From IMG/VR virus record IMGVR_UViG_3300034010_000433, positions 1-36,170 of that record: a stretch of DNA of 36,170 nt; one strand, 5' to 3'. The notes beneath the pieces are model-generated. The model searched no databases. It saw nothing but the letters and a program-made list of their open reading frames with translations, and was not told the origin of the DNA. The position numbers and the translations under genes are program-made. Shown here in pieces: positions 18,511-28,628 of this stretch. Every line of letters begins with the position of its first letter. Position 1 is the first letter of the stretch. Source of the stretch: a virus.

Positions 18511-21184
18511 AAGTTATATTGAAAGTAATGATTGGACAGAGCAAACAATTGATTCAATATTAAACGATGAATATTTCAATGATGTATTTTCGGACGATAA
18601 AAACAGACAAAAAGAAGCTGAAAAGAAAAAACTAATTGCAGAATTTGTAAAAAAGCAAAAAGACACAGTAAAAGCAAAAACAGACGAATATAAACTTCAA
18701 AACGATTTAGTTCTGTATGTTTTAAACAGACTTTCTATGTTTGTTAAAAAAACTTCAGGGGAGCACCATACGGTTAAATTTAAGAAGTTTGTAAAATTCT
18801 GTTTAGATATTGTGGAAATCCATACAAGTCGAATAGAACTTTACTTATATTCTATTGATATAACTAAAATCGAAAACCAAGAAGTCCGCGCAGAAGAAAT
18901 AAAACTAACAAAAGACTGCCACGCGGATGAAAATAAAATACAAGAACTAATAACTTCTTTAAATATAAAAGAAGAACAAGCAACAGAAGGAATAGAGTGG
19001 TTAACTGGAATGAAAGCTACAATTCCAATGCACAAAAAACTTTCTGTACAATACCCAGAGATAAATGTAAAATTAAAATCAATGGGTATAGATTTTGAAA
19101 ACTGTATAGACAATTCAATACATATACTAAACCCAAACCCACCTGTATACAACCCAGATAAAAACTATTGGGAACAAGATGTAGAAACGTTAAAATACTA
19201 TATATCTGAATACAATAAAATTGACAGAGGGGTAGAAGTTGACGGATACTATTTCGATGGGTGGCTGTATTTTCACTTCAACCATTTTGTAACAAATATA
19301 CCAACAACAGTTGTAAAGGGCGGCATAGAAGAAAACGAGGATAAAATATTAGTACCAACCTTACGTGATAATGAGATATTAATGACAGACTATTTCATTA
19401 AAAGTAAGAAAGAACAGACTATGAGTTTAATTGTAGCTACAAGACGTTTAGCTAAAACAACATTAAATTCTTCTCGTATATATAGAGCCATGATATTAAG
19501 TAAGAATCAAATATTATGTGCTGGTGGTTCGGCGGAAGACTTAGGACACATTAGAAATAACATAGACACATGTAGACAAAATATAAACGAAGCTTTTAAA
19601 ATACATTATTTATCGCCAACTGATGATAAAAGAGGAGATGTTTATGGGATAAAAACTAAAATGAATAAGTCCAAAGAAACTACAAAACTCTACATCATAA
19701 ATTTGGAAGGAGGTACTAAAAAAGACAAGAAAGAAACACTGGCTGGGTTCACACCAGATGAGTTTATCTTGGACGAATTTGTCAAATTCTCGTTTTCAAA
19801 ACCTTTAGATGCCTTAAAACCAGCACTTTGGGGAGACGGTATTTTAAGGTGTAATGTGTTGTTGACAGGGACAGGAGGTGACGACGCTCTTGGAGCAGAC
19901 GCTATAAAAATGTTAGCAAACCCCTCAGTAAATAAAGTTACACTAATGGATTGGGATGCTCTTGAAAGAAATGTCCCACCAGAAGAAATAACATGGAAAA
20001 GAAAAGATTTTGGACTTTTTCTCCCCACACAAATGTGTATTAAGCACAGAAAAATAAAAAGTAATTTAGCTGATTATTTAGGAATAGAATCTGAAACACT
20101 TAAAAAAATACCTCTTTTCGTAACTAATTGGGCTAAAGCTAGAATAGACGAACAGAAAGAAAGAGATGATGTAGAAAAACAAGGCAGAGAAAAACTTATA
20201 AAACTCTTAGCATACCACCCATTTGACCCCTCTGAAATTTTCTTGTCAGGAAAAGCTTCACGCTTCATAGATATTTTAGACGTAGCAAAAGCACATAGAG
20301 ACTATTTATTACAAACAGGGCTTTGGGACGCAAGAAAGAATTTATTTAAAGATTCTAATGGAGTTTACAGAACAGCAAAGTCCACAAAAGAATTAGCTCC
20401 ATTCCCCCACAAAGGAGGGACTGTTGATGCTCCGTTTTTAATATTTGAAGACCCCCCAATTGTAAAGCCTAAGTTTGGAACATATACAGGAGGGTTTGAC
20501 GACTATGCTACGGATGATTCTGATACAGATTCTGTGGCTACGTTTTATGTTGTTAAGAATGAGATTTTTGGAGACCCTTTTTCAAATAAAATTGTTGCTT
20601 CTCTTTCTTTCCGCCCTGAAAAACATAAAGAGGTTTGGCAGAAATGGCATGAATTAATGGATGCTTATAATTTAGACAGAACAGCTTTTGGAGAGAATTT
20701 TAACTATGGAATTAAAGACTATTTAGACAAGTTTCATTTAGCTGATAAGTATTTAGCTCCATCTGTTGATTTTTCTGTTGCTTTTTCTATCCCGAACAAC
20801 GGGAAAAGAAAGACAGGGTGGAATCCTACAACATCAAAACGGTTTTTATTTGATATTTTTGTTGACTATTGCACGGAAACTTTTGAAAGAGAGCGCGAAG
20901 ATGGAACAGTTGAAATAATAAGAGGTGTACAAAGAATTGACGATATAGGACTCTTAGATGAAATTATAGGATGGAGTGAGAATGCTAACGTCGATAGAAT
21001 TACAGCCGCTATGGGAGCATTTGCTTATGGACATTATTTAAGAAGTTCTTATTTATGGAAACCCTTTAATTACAAAAACCCCAACCTGCAAGAAGAAACA
21101 GTTGAAAAACCAAAAGAAAGAAAAGCATACAGTCCATATTCTTCCTCAAAAAGAAGAAGTTTTTATGGTAGTGGAAGACGCTAA
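18452..21184 (+). CDS. Terminase large subunit (TerL)
   Basis: A 910-residue packaging motor/nuclease; long compared with most TerL (450-750), with an extra N-terminal helical region of about 250 residues. ATPase: deviant Walker A VATRRLAKTT (about 328-337) and Walker B FILDEF (about 435-440), with a coupling-type TGTGG (about 472-476). Nuclease (RNase H fold): GFDDYATDDSDTDSVATFYV (about 682-701) gives the first acidic cluster, AFGENFNYGIKDYL (about 747-760) the second, and DEIIGWSENANVDRITAAM (about 840-858) the third. The C-terminus is basic and Ser/Tyr-rich. The start overlaps the homing endonuclease by 59 nt. Confidence 0.9.
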   Translation: MSEFITDFISKNKPQFLKYKSYIESNDWTEQTIDSILNDEYFNDVFSDDKNRQKEAEKKKLIAEFVKKQKDTVKAKTDEYKLQNDLVLYVLNRLSMFVKKTSGEHHTVKFKKFVKFCLDIVEIHTSRIELYLYSIDITKIENQEVRAEEIKLTKDCHADENKIQELITSLNIKEEQATEGIEWLTGMKATIPMHKKLSVQYPEINVKLKSMGIDFENCIDNSIHILNPNPPVYNPDKNYWEQDVETLKYYISEYNKIDRGVEVDGYYFDGWLYFHFNHFVTNIPTTVVKGGIEENEDKILVPTLRDNEILMTDYFIKSKKEQTMSLIVATRRLAKTTLNSSRIYRAMILSKNQILCAGGSAEDLGHIRNNIDTCRQNINEAFKIHYLSPTDDKRGDVYGIKTKMNKSKETTKLYIINLEGGTKKDKKETLAGFTPDEFILDEFVKFSFSKPLDALKPALWGDGILRCNVLLTGTGGDDALGADAIKMLANPSVNKVTLMDWDALERNVPPEEITWKRKDFGLFLPTQMCIKHRKIKSNLADYLGIESETLKKIPLFVTNWAKARIDEQKERDDVEKQGREKLIKLLAYHPFDPSEIFLSGKASRFIDILDVAKAHRDYLLQTGLWDARKNLFKDSNGVYRTAKSTKELAPFPHKGGTVDAPFLIFEDPPIVKPKFGTYTGGFDDYATDDSDTDSVATFYVVKNEIFGDPFSNKIVASLSFRPEKHKEVWQKWHELMDAYNLDRTAFGENFNYGIKDYLDKFHLADKYLAPSVDFSVAFSIPNNGKRKTGWNPTTSKRFLFDIFVDYCTETFEREREDGTVEIIRGVQRIDDIGLLDEIIGWSENANVDRITAAMGAFAYGHYLRSSYLWKPFNYKNPNLQEETVEKPKERKAYSPYSSSKRRSFYGSGRR

Positions 21185-21207
21185 TCTTACAAGAGCCTTT
21201 AAGGTTT

Positions 21208-21239
21208 TTGGACTTGATTTTTAATTGTTGTAAATTTGC
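21208..21239 (+). promoter_or_regulatory. Bacteroidota-type promoter for the portal gene
   Basis: TTG (21208-21210), 20 bp, TAAATTTGC (21231-21239), 18 bp upstream of the portal ATG at 21257. At the box position (21197-21204) it has CTTTAAGG, a partial match to TCTTAATG (TTAA and last G conserved). Confidence 0.75.
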
Positions 21240-21256
21240 AAATTATTTTTGAATAA

Positions 21257-24064
21257 ATGCACAATTATCACTACGATTACCAAATATTTAACGGAATAGG
21301 AAATACATCGGAGTCAAAAACGATGCCTATACAAACACTTCCTACTTCTAAAAAGAAGGACAAGTGGAAGAAAAATATGATGGACTTTCTTGAAAGAGAG
21401 GGTCTTGAACAAGTGTATAAAAACGCTATGTTTCGAGAAGCCCGTAAAATGATAGAAGGAACATTCACTTATTCTGCTGTCGATGTAGAATCTAATTTGG
21501 AATTGGCTACATTTAAAAGGGAGATGCAAAAGCTTAGAAAAGATGGAGATGTTCCTCTTTACCTAAAGCATTTTGATTTTATGGGAATTATTGTCAATGC
21601 TATTGTAGGTATTTTTGACGGGTATGACGATAGATATAAGGTGGAGAGTATTGATGAATATTCCACTAATGAATTTATTCGCGCTAAAACTGAAAAATTA
21701 CATGAATACGCTCGTTCTGTTTTTAAAGAAGAAATAGACAGAATGTTAATGTCGCGAGGTATTGACCCAAATAAAGCAGACTTTCAATCTGAGGAAGAAG
21801 CACAAGCCTATCAAGCTAAAGTGCAAGAAAATGTAAAAGCACTTACACCGCAAGAAATAGAAAAACAGTTGTCAAAAAATTTCAAAGTGTTGGCAACAGA
21901 ATGGGCGCAAAATGTATTAACAGCAGATAAGAAAAGGTTTTATTTAGACGAAGAAGATAGAGAGTCATTAATAGACTTTATATTAACAGGTCGATTCTTT
22001 AGACACTTTAGAATAGGATATGATAGTTATTCGGTGGAGCGTTGGAGTGTAGAGGAAACCTTTTTCTCCCAAGATGTAGATGCCCGTTATCCTCAATTTG
22101 GAGACTATGTAGGAAGAATCACTTCTATGTCTACAAGTAAAGTTTTGCAAAATTTTGGACATATTCTAAGTTTTGAAGACCAAAAGAAATTAGGAAACTA
22201 TTTCAATCAAAGCGAGGAGTACGATGATAATGAAAAATATGGAGGAAGTTTCCAAGACAATATTTTCCCAAAACAACGTATAGTTCCTTTCCACAACTAT
22301 TATGACCACCAAATCAATCTTCAAATGGAGAGTGCTTTAGGTGTTCCCCTTGGAGAAAAACTTGTTATGGATGAAAATGGAAATCAGAAAGTGAAACGAG
22401 TTCCGCTTCCAAGACAAGATAATGACTACGCTGGATTCAATACAGGGGTGTTTTCTAAATACATGCGGGATGATATTGATGTGCGATTAGACACAGTTAG
22501 AGTTACAGAGGCTTACTTCCGCTCACAAAAAAGACTTTCAATCCTTGTATATGAGAACAAATTAGGAACAGTTAGTGTAGATATTGTAACAGAAGAATTA
22601 CTCCCCGACTTTTTAAAAGAAAACGACATCAAACAGTTAAGAAAAACTTCCATAGAAGAACTTCGAGATGCGTTAAGAAAAGGAGATTTTAGTGACTATG
22701 TAAATACAATAACCCACCACTTTGTTCCTGAATGTTGGTACGGCGTAAAAATAAAAGGAAATGCCACAACATTAAAAGAAGACTTGTATATAAAAGTACA
22801 ACCTACCGAGTTACAAATTAAAGGAGACAGTAATTATTTTGATGTTCAACTTCCCGTAGGTGGTATTATTTCAACAGGAATAGTTTCTAAAATACTTCCT
22901 TGGCAACAGCTTTATAATGTTTCTTTAAATCAACTTACAGAATTTTTAGAAAAAGAGCTTGGTGTATTTTTCACTTTTGATATTACAGCTTTAGCAGAAT
23001 CTTATAAAGATGAAGATACAACAGAGGCTTTATTCAATGCAAGAGCAGCTATTAAAGATACAGCTTTGTTTGGTGTTGATATGTCAAGACAAAACACACA
23101 AGGAAACAATCCAAATGTTTTTGCAAGACAAGATTTATCATTGACAGGGCAAATTCAAATGCGACAAGCATTGGCACAGTTCTATCAGCAAAAAGGATAT
23201 GAGCAAGTTGGAATTACGCCTCAAATGTTAGGGCAACCTAATACGTATGTTACGGCGGAGGGAGTGAAACAAAACGCACAAGCAACATATTCTTTGTTAA
23301 ATACAATGTATGAGAAGTTCAACGCCGCTAAAGCACGTTGTATGGAACTACATTTAGCTGTTGCACAATTCTGTGAAATGACAGGGAGAGAGAATAGTAT
23401 GATGTTTAGAAAAGGAGATGGAGAACTTTCTTTTATAAATATAATGAAAGAAGACCCAATCATGCCTTTGAGAAAACTTTCCATTGTTCCACTTACATCA
23501 AATAAAGAATCTAAAATTGTAGAGTCAATTAAGCAAATTGTTATGAATGACAATACAATTGAAAAAGATATTTTTGACGTTGTTGAAATTATGACTAACC
23601 CTGTTCTTTTAGAGCTTAAACAAGCCGCAAAAGATATGAGAGACAGAACAGACAGAAAACAACAAGAAAGACAGCAATTTGAATCAGAGCAATTAGACAA
23701 ACAAATACAAGCACAACAAGAACAACTTGCACAAGAAAGAGAACATGAAACAAACATAGTTGCTCTAAAAGGTGAATACAGTCTTAAAGAGAAGTATTTG
23801 GATAATGTTGCAAGAATGGCAGACAAAAACATAGAACCCGATAGTTTGAACATGTTGGAGGACGCTTCTAAAGAAGTTTTTAATCAAGAAATTCAATCAC
23901 GAAACTTAGATTTAAAAGAACAAGACTTAAATCGCAAAGCTGATAAAGATAATTTTGATAAAAAGATTGCTTTAGAAAATTTAAAGATGCAGACAGAAAA
24001 ACTACGTCAAAGAAACCGAGAAGCCTTGAATGATAGGTATATAGCAACTATCAATGAACCTTAA
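21257..24064 (+). CDS. Portal protein
   Basis: A 935-residue acidic protein in the place expected for the portal: directly after TerL and before scaffold and capsid. Features seen: a helical N-terminal part; DVPLYLKHFDFMGIIVNAIVG (part of about 96-117), a hydrophobic segment typical of large Bacteroidota-phage portals; a central beta-rich region (about 360-560); a conserved helix in MTGRENSMMFRKGDG; and a long Gln/Glu/Lys-rich coiled coil (about 785-935). It would form the dodecameric DNA gate at the capsid vertex. Called mainly from order, size and overall plan. Confidence 0.75.
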   Translation: MHNYHYDYQIFNGIGNTSESKTMPIQTLPTSKKKDKWKKNMMDFLEREGLEQVYKNAMFREARKMIEGTFTYSAVDVESNLELATFKREMQKLRKDGDVPLYLKHFDFMGIIVNAIVGIFDGYDDRYKVESIDEYSTNEFIRAKTEKLHEYARSVFKEEIDRMLMSRGIDPNKADFQSEEEAQAYQAKVQENVKALTPQEIEKQLSKNFKVLATEWAQNVLTADKKRFYLDEEDRESLIDFILTGRFFRHFRIGYDSYSVERWSVEETFFSQDVDARYPQFGDYVGRITSMSTSKVLQNFGHILSFEDQKKLGNYFNQSEEYDDNEKYGGSFQDNIFPKQRIVPFHNYYDHQINLQMESALGVPLGEKLVMDENGNQKVKRVPLPRQDNDYAGFNTGVFSKYMRDDIDVRLDTVRVTEAYFRSQKRLSILVYENKLGTVSVDIVTEELLPDFLKENDIKQLRKTSIEELRDALRKGDFSDYVNTITHHFVPECWYGVKIKGNATTLKEDLYIKVQPTELQIKGDSNYFDVQLPVGGIISTGIVSKILPWQQLYNVSLNQLTEFLEKELGVFFTFDITALAESYKDEDTTEALFNARAAIKDTALFGVDMSRQNTQGNNPNVFARQDLSLTGQIQMRQALAQFYQQKGYEQVGITPQMLGQPNTYVTAEGVKQNAQATYSLLNTMYEKFNAAKARCMELHLAVAQFCEMTGRENSMMFRKGDGELSFINIMKEDPIMPLRKLSIVPLTSNKESKIVESIKQIVMNDNTIEKDIFDVVEIMTNPVLLELKQAAKDMRDRTDRKQQERQQFESEQLDKQIQAQQEQLAQEREHETNIVALKGEYSLKEKYLDNVARMADKNIEPDSLNMLEDASKEVFNQEIQSRNLDLKEQDLNRKADKDNFDKKIALENLKMQTEKLRQRNREALNDRYIATINEP

Positions 24065-24102
24065 ATAATATATTAATAAATCCTTTAAGATAACACACCA
24101 CG

Positions 24103-24145
24103 TCTTAATGATTTTTGTAAATTAAAATAACCATAGTAATTTTGC
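24103..24145 (+). promoter_or_regulatory. Promoter with TCTTAATG upstream box, drives scaffold-capsid genes
   Basis: Plus strand: TCTTAATG (24103-24110), TTG (24115-24117), 19 bp, TAATTTTGC (24137-24145). The box starts exactly 34 bp before the TA of the -7 element, as in the three leftward copies. It gives the head genes a dedicated promoter. Confidence 0.8.
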
Positions 24146-24153
24146 ACCGAGAA

Positions 24154-25248
24154 ATGAACACAAACCACACAGAAGTAGTTAGCATTGAAAGTTTATTTGC
24201 ACAAGAGCCAACTTCACAACCAGTTGTAAAAGAGGAAGTGTCTATTGAAGACATTTTTGAAGTGAAACCTGTACCAGAGGCAACACCACCTATTCAAGAA
24301 CCACCTACACCGCCAGTCGAACCAACACCCCCTGTACAAGTTACAGAACCTATTGTTGAAAACGACACATACTCTAATAAAATAAAAGAGTGGGTGAGTG
24401 AAGGATTTTTTGAAGATGTAGACGTAGAGATTGACGGAGAGCTTATTCCAATTACAGAATTAAAAAATGTAACAAAGGAAAAATTTGAAGAAATCAAAGC
24501 AGCGCAGAAAGAATACAAAGAGCAACAGTTAAAAGAAAAATATGTCTCTGTTGAAGGACTAGATGAGCGAACAAAAAAACTCATTGATTTAAAGAAAAAA
24601 GGAGGAGACATTTCTCAATTAATTGAACAACAAGTTGTATACGAAAGCCCTCTTTCAAAAATTGATTTAAAAAACGAAGCTGACCAAGAAAATTTGGTTA
24701 GAATGAAGTTACAATCACAAGGGGTAAATCCAAAAGTTATTGAGGCACAAATTGCGGTGATGAAAGAAGATTTCACACTTGACACAGAAGCCGAACAAAT
24801 CTATAACACATTACAAAAACAGTTTGACGATTATGTAGAAGCACAAACACAAGCGCAACTACAAGAAATCGAAAACGAAAAAGAAAAGCAGAAGGAATTT
24901 AGAAAGGGAGTTAGCGGGTCACTAAAAACATTAGGAGTGAACGAAAACTTACAAAAATTATTTTTAGACAACGCCACGAAAACAGACGAAAACGGACTTA
25001 CAAATAACGACATTTTATATTTTGAGTCTAAAAATAATCCTGATTTACACGCCAAACTAACATTCTTTTTAAATAATCCAGAGGAGTTTGAAAACTTTGT
25101 AAAGCAAAAAGTTGAGCAGAAAACAAAAATAGATACAGTTAGAACAGTGCTCAACTTAACCCCCCGCGCAACAAAAACAGCTCCTAAAAAACCAGAAGAA
25201 GAGGATAACGACGAATTAAATAATCTATTTAAAAACAAACAAAAATAA
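24154..25248 (+). CDS. Scaffolding-type head protein
   Basis: ATG at 24154 chosen; the longer frame would start at a TTG inside the -7 element. The 364-residue product is acidic, with a Pro/Glu/Val-rich N-terminal stretch (about 15-65, PxxP repeats) and a long Lys/Gln/Glu helical region (about 100-270), ending in a charged tail (EEEDNDELNNLFKNKQK). Placement between portal and major capsid, high charge and coiled-coil content are those of scaffolding proteins, removed during maturation. A prohead-protease function is not supported by any catalytic motif. Confidence 0.65.
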   Translation: MNTNHTEVVSIESLFAQEPTSQPVVKEEVSIEDIFEVKPVPEATPPIQEPPTPPVEPTPPVQVTEPIVENDTYSNKIKEWVSEGFFEDVDVEIDGELIPITELKNVTKEKFEEIKAAQKEYKEQQLKEKYVSVEGLDERTKKLIDLKKKGGDISQLIEQQVVYESPLSKIDLKNEADQENLVRMKLQSQGVNPKVIEAQIAVMKEDFTLDTEAEQIYNTLQKQFDDYVEAQTQAQLQEIENEKEKQKEFRKGVSGSLKTLGVNENLQKLFLDNATKTDENGLTNNDILYFESKNNPDLHAKLTFFLNNPEEFENFVKQKVEQKTKIDTVRTVLNLTPRATKTAPKKPEEEDNDELNNLFKNKQK

Positions 25249-25251
25249 AAA

Positions 25252-26952
25252 ATGAGTTTTTTTACTAATCAAACCTTACAACGAAATGGCGACCCAGTTA
25301 TTAATTTAACTGCTACATCTATTGATAAAGCCACACAAATCGTAAACCAACGAGGGTATCAGGATTTTTCCACACTATCCACTTGGTTTAATGAAGACCC
25401 TTTGAAGAACAACCTTAAATTACAATCGTTCTTTGGTCAACAACAAATGACTTCTCTCCCTTTATTCCAAGACGTTATTCAACATGACGCCGTATTGGAA
25501 GTGAATGGATGGGATGGACGTTTCTCTTATGATTTGGCAATTGAAACAGACACCTGTATGAAAACAGTTGATGACACTTCTGACCAAATTGACCCAGGAG
25601 CAGACGGTTCAACTTTCCGAATTGTATTAGACCGAGAATTAGCTCCTTTCACAACCATCTCATGTGATGGTACTGATGGAGATGTTCTTATTGTTTCAGA
25701 AGCAGAATCTGTTCGTAATTTAGGATATGGCTACTTACACTTAGTAGAATTAGCTGGCGCAAAAGAAGACCCAGATAAAACTTACCCTGCTTTTTTATTG
25801 AAATCAAACGTTCAATATTTTGAAATCAGTTCTCCAGGTCTTGCTGAATATGGTGAAAAATTAGGACTTGTTCACATGCCTGCTGGAACAAACTACATGA
25901 CTTGTGAATTTCAAATCGGTAGTGGTCAAGGGGTTGAAACTTTCGTAACAGGTAAGGCTGATTCAGTAGACTTACGTATGGGAGAAACCCGCACATTAGA
26001 CTATATTAAAGAAATTGAAAACTTCTACAAATCAGGTCAAGAAGTAGTTTTCGCACAAGAAAAGCTTCCAAACGGTTCTCATAAATATACAGTGGGTACA
26101 ATCATGGAAATGTTAGCTATTCAGAAGTTTAACAGAAACATGAACACCTCTATGATGTTCCAAAAAGGATTTAGCATTTCCACTTCAAAAGGAACTATTC
26201 GTTACAACGAAGGACTTTGGAGACAAATGCGACGAGGATTTATCCACACTTATGCACGTCGAGGTGGAATCACTTTGGAAGACATCAAAATTGTACGTGA
26301 CTACGTATTCAAAATCAACCCACAGAAAGACTTCAAAGATTCAATCTTACGTTTCAAAGCGGGTACAGAAGCATATAACAACATTGACACATTGATTCAA
26401 CGTGAGTTCAATGTACAGCTTCAAAATATTGCTCCTTTGATGGGGTCTAAAATGATTCTTCCAACTAACCCTGTAACTGGTGGATTGTACGACTTGCGTT
26501 TAGACTTAGTTCGCGCTAAAATGGTTAACATTCCTGGTATCGGTTGGACTGAGGTTATCGAGGACAAAACAATGAACTACATCAATGTTACTGATAAGAG
26601 TTTACGTGGTATGAATCCTAACGGAATGGACTACACCACCTACTCTGCAATTATTTGGGACGTAACAGATACAATGTATTCAAACGTAAAACAAGACCTT
26701 CCCGCAGGAACAACCTTAATCGGAGACAACCGTGAAGCTAACATCTACATGGTGACACCAAAAGGTGATAAGGTGTATTGGGGTAGAGAAAACGGACGTT
26801 ACTCTATGAACTCAGCAACAGACATCTTAGCTTCTGCTAAAACAATGCACACTTCGTTCTTCATTTATGGATTTGGAGATATTTGGATGAAAGACCCATC
26901 TAAATTCGTAATGATGGAATTAGAAAAACCAGCACGTAAAGGATACAAATAA
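25252..26952 (+). CDS. Major capsid protein
   Basis: A 566-residue protein directly downstream of the scaffold (3-bp gap). Mixed alpha/beta sequence without low-complexity stretches, the most regular codon usage in the window (frequent CGT Arg and AAC/ACC codons, unlike the AT-rich neighbours), and a hairpin after its stop all fit a highly expressed major capsid gene, presumably of HK97 fold. The segment EGLWRQMRRGFIHTYARRGG (about 323-342) is basic and could line the capsid interior. Assignment is from gene order, size and codon bias, not from a diagnostic motif. Confidence 0.75.
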   Translation: MSFFTNQTLQRNGDPVINLTATSIDKATQIVNQRGYQDFSTLSTWFNEDPLKNNLKLQSFFGQQQMTSLPLFQDVIQHDAVLEVNGWDGRFSYDLAIETDTCMKTVDDTSDQIDPGADGSTFRIVLDRELAPFTTISCDGTDGDVLIVSEAESVRNLGYGYLHLVELAGAKEDPDKTYPAFLLKSNVQYFEISSPGLAEYGEKLGLVHMPAGTNYMTCEFQIGSGQGVETFVTGKADSVDLRMGETRTLDYIKEIENFYKSGQEVVFAQEKLPNGSHKYTVGTIMEMLAIQKFNRNMNTSMMFQKGFSISTSKGTIRYNEGLWRQMRRGFIHTYARRGGITLEDIKIVRDYVFKINPQKDFKDSILRFKAGTEAYNNIDTLIQREFNVQLQNIAPLMGSKMILPTNPVTGGLYDLRLDLVRAKMVNIPGIGWTEVIEDKTMNYINVTDKSLRGMNPNGMDYTTYSAIIWDVTDTMYSNVKQDLPAGTTLIGDNREANIYMVTPKGDKVYWGRENGRYSMNSATDILASAKTMHTSFFIYGFGDIWMKDPSKFVMMELEKPARKGYK

Positions 26953-26961
26953 TAAAAAAAC

Positions 26962-26990
26962 ACCTCCCTCGCCTAACCAACGGGGGAGGT
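26962..26990 (+). terminator. Hairpin after the major capsid gene
   Basis: A 7-bp stem ACCTCCC/GGGAGGT (26962-26968 with 26984-26990) with a 15-nt loop, followed by only TTAATT. It is more likely an mRNA-stabilising or partial terminator than a full stop. An A7 run just before it gives a T run for the opposite strand. Confidence 0.55.
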
Positions 26991-27015
26991 TAATTAAAAA
27001 CACCAAGAAATAGAA

Positions 27016-27969
27016 ATGGCAACTAAAAAAGCAACAGTTACGATAGCTAACACAGAAATAGTTATTCCAGAAGGTATTTATGAAGTTACTCCAAAACTTG
27101 ATAGAAGCGCACCAAATGGAATGGTTAAAGAAGGTACAACAAAGTTCTTACACGTAGGAAATAAAGAAGTTAGAGCAGTACCTTATGATGAATCAAGACG
27201 AGCATTTGATACAGGATTTTATGCACAAAGTGCTTGTAATATTGACATCCCCGAAAACAAATTAAAAGAATACTTAGCTGATTACAATGCTATACGAAGA
27301 AAGTACGAAGCGGCTTTTAATGTAGATTGTTCAGAAACAAATTTAGAATTTTGGGACACGTATAGATATGAAATTTATACAAACAAAACATTTGACACAA
27401 GTGACCCAAAAGATGCTTTCGATTTATTCCACGCCTTAAAACAAGGAAAACTTTGTAATAAAGACGAAAAAGACCCCACATTACAAAAAGCAAACTACAA
27501 CATCACTAACAAGCAAGCAGTAAAAACGCAAGCAGAAGAAAGAGCTAAAGTAAAATCAGACGCTATTGTCACTTTAAATTACTTAGCAACTAAAAAACAA
27601 GACAAACTTACAGATATTATCGAGTATATGGGTCTTGGTTCTACTAAAGGAAGTGAGATAGAAGTTGTACTACCTATGATAACTCAACAGATTTTCAACG
27701 AACAAGTTGGGTATGATTTTTCTAAGAAGTTTATAGAAACCTCTACGTTATACGACACTAAAACAGGACTTGAAAAAATCAAGTTTTTTAACGAACTTCA
27801 AAAATTGTTAGCCAAAGGAAAGATTGAAAGAAAAGCAGGGGCTATCTACCATGAAGGAGAACTTTTAGGAAACAACATTAGAGAGGTTACAGAAAAAATC
27901 ATCAAAGATGTTACAGAAGATGGATTTAGAAATCGAATGGAATCTTTGATTGAAAAATACAACAAATAA
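27016..27969 (+). CDS. Head/connector-region structural protein (317 aa)
   Basis: A 317-residue protein starting with MATKKATVTIANTEIVIPEG, then a beta-rich N-terminal third and a mainly helical remainder with an acidic-basic end (KKIIKDVTEDGFRNRMESL). It follows the capsid gene and ends in a TAATG overlap with the next gene. Placement suggests a minor head or head-completion protein. No diagnostic motif. Confidence 0.6.
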   Translation: MATKKATVTIANTEIVIPEGIYEVTPKLDRSAPNGMVKEGTTKFLHVGNKEVRAVPYDESRRAFDTGFYAQSACNIDIPENKLKEYLADYNAIRRKYEAAFNVDCSETNLEFWDTYRYEIYTNKTFDTSDPKDAFDLFHALKQGKLCNKDEKDPTLQKANYNITNKQAVKTQAEERAKVKSDAIVTLNYLATKKQDKLTDIIEYMGLGSTKGSEIEVVLPMITQQIFNEQVGYDFSKKFIETSTLYDTKTGLEKIKFFNELQKLLAKGKIERKAGAIYHEGELLGNNIREVTEKIIKDVTEDGFRNRMESLIEKYNK

Positions 27970-28622
27970 TGCAAGCAGAAAGAGCCTATCAAAAATACTT
28001 AATTGAAAAGGAAGCAAATGGAGTCAACGACGGAATCAGCACCGATAAAGGGAGATTTGTTGTTGACTTCAACAGGGCTCAAAATAGATACTTAGCTTTA
28101 CTACTACAAGCACCAGGGTCTGACGATATTAGATGGGTGCAGAAATTCCTCGTTACGGGGAAAAAATTAACAGAGAAATCGAAAACAAAATACAAATACG
28201 ATTTCGCTATACCAAAAGACTTCTTCGACTTAGCAAACGCTAAAGCAATCGCCAAAAAAGATTCTTGTAAAGACAGTTTATTTCTCTACGAAATAAAAAT
28301 ACAAAACTTAAATGAAGTGTTACAAGATGAATATTTAAAACCTTCCTTCCCTTGGCGAGAAGCCCCCTTTACAATTTCCTCGGATAATGTAACAGTTTAT
28401 ATTGATGATTTTGAAATCGAGTCCATCTTGTTAGACTATTACCGCTATCCAAAACAGATTAAACTTATAGATGAAACAAACCCAGAATCTAATTTCGCAA
28501 ATATAGAAATAGAATGGGATGAAAAAGCATTAAATGACATCATAACTTTAACTGTTGTAAACACAGACATTAACGAAAACAATAACAGATTTCAAGCAAA
28601 TTTAACAAAAATAAGTAAATAA
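27969..28622 (+). CDS. Head-tail connector candidate (217 aa)
   Basis: A 217-residue protein: helical start (YQKYLIEKEANG), a VDFNRAQNRYLALLL helix (about 33-46), then beta-rich sequence with VTVYIDDFEIESILLDYYRYP (part of about 140-160) and a C-terminal helix EWDEKALNDIITLTVV. NRAQN-type helices followed by a domain with YYRYPxxI are common in connector/adaptor proteins of Bacteroidota phages. Coupled to the upstream gene through TAATG. Function inferred from position and outline. Confidence 0.6.
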   Translation: MQAERAYQKYLIEKEANGVNDGISTDKGRFVVDFNRAQNRYLALLLQAPGSDDIRWVQKFLVTGKKLTEKSKTKYKYDFAIPKDFFDLANAKAIAKKDSCKDSLFLYEIKIQNLNEVLQDEYLKPSFPWREAPFTISSDNVTVYIDDFEIESILLDYYRYPKQIKLIDETNPESNFANIEIEWDEKALNDIITLTVVNTDINENNNRFQANLTKISK

Positions 28623-28628
28623 CAAAAA

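Noticed and set aside
23221-23853. 210-codon minus-strand frame rich in Ser/Cys
   Set aside because: Antisense shadow of the portal coiled coil; Ser/Cys/Leu richness is what the reverse complement of Gln/Glu/Lys codons gives.
24831-25238. 135-codon minus-strand frame inside the scaffold gene
   Set aside because: Shadow frame opposite a Lys/Glu-rich coding region; no promoter.
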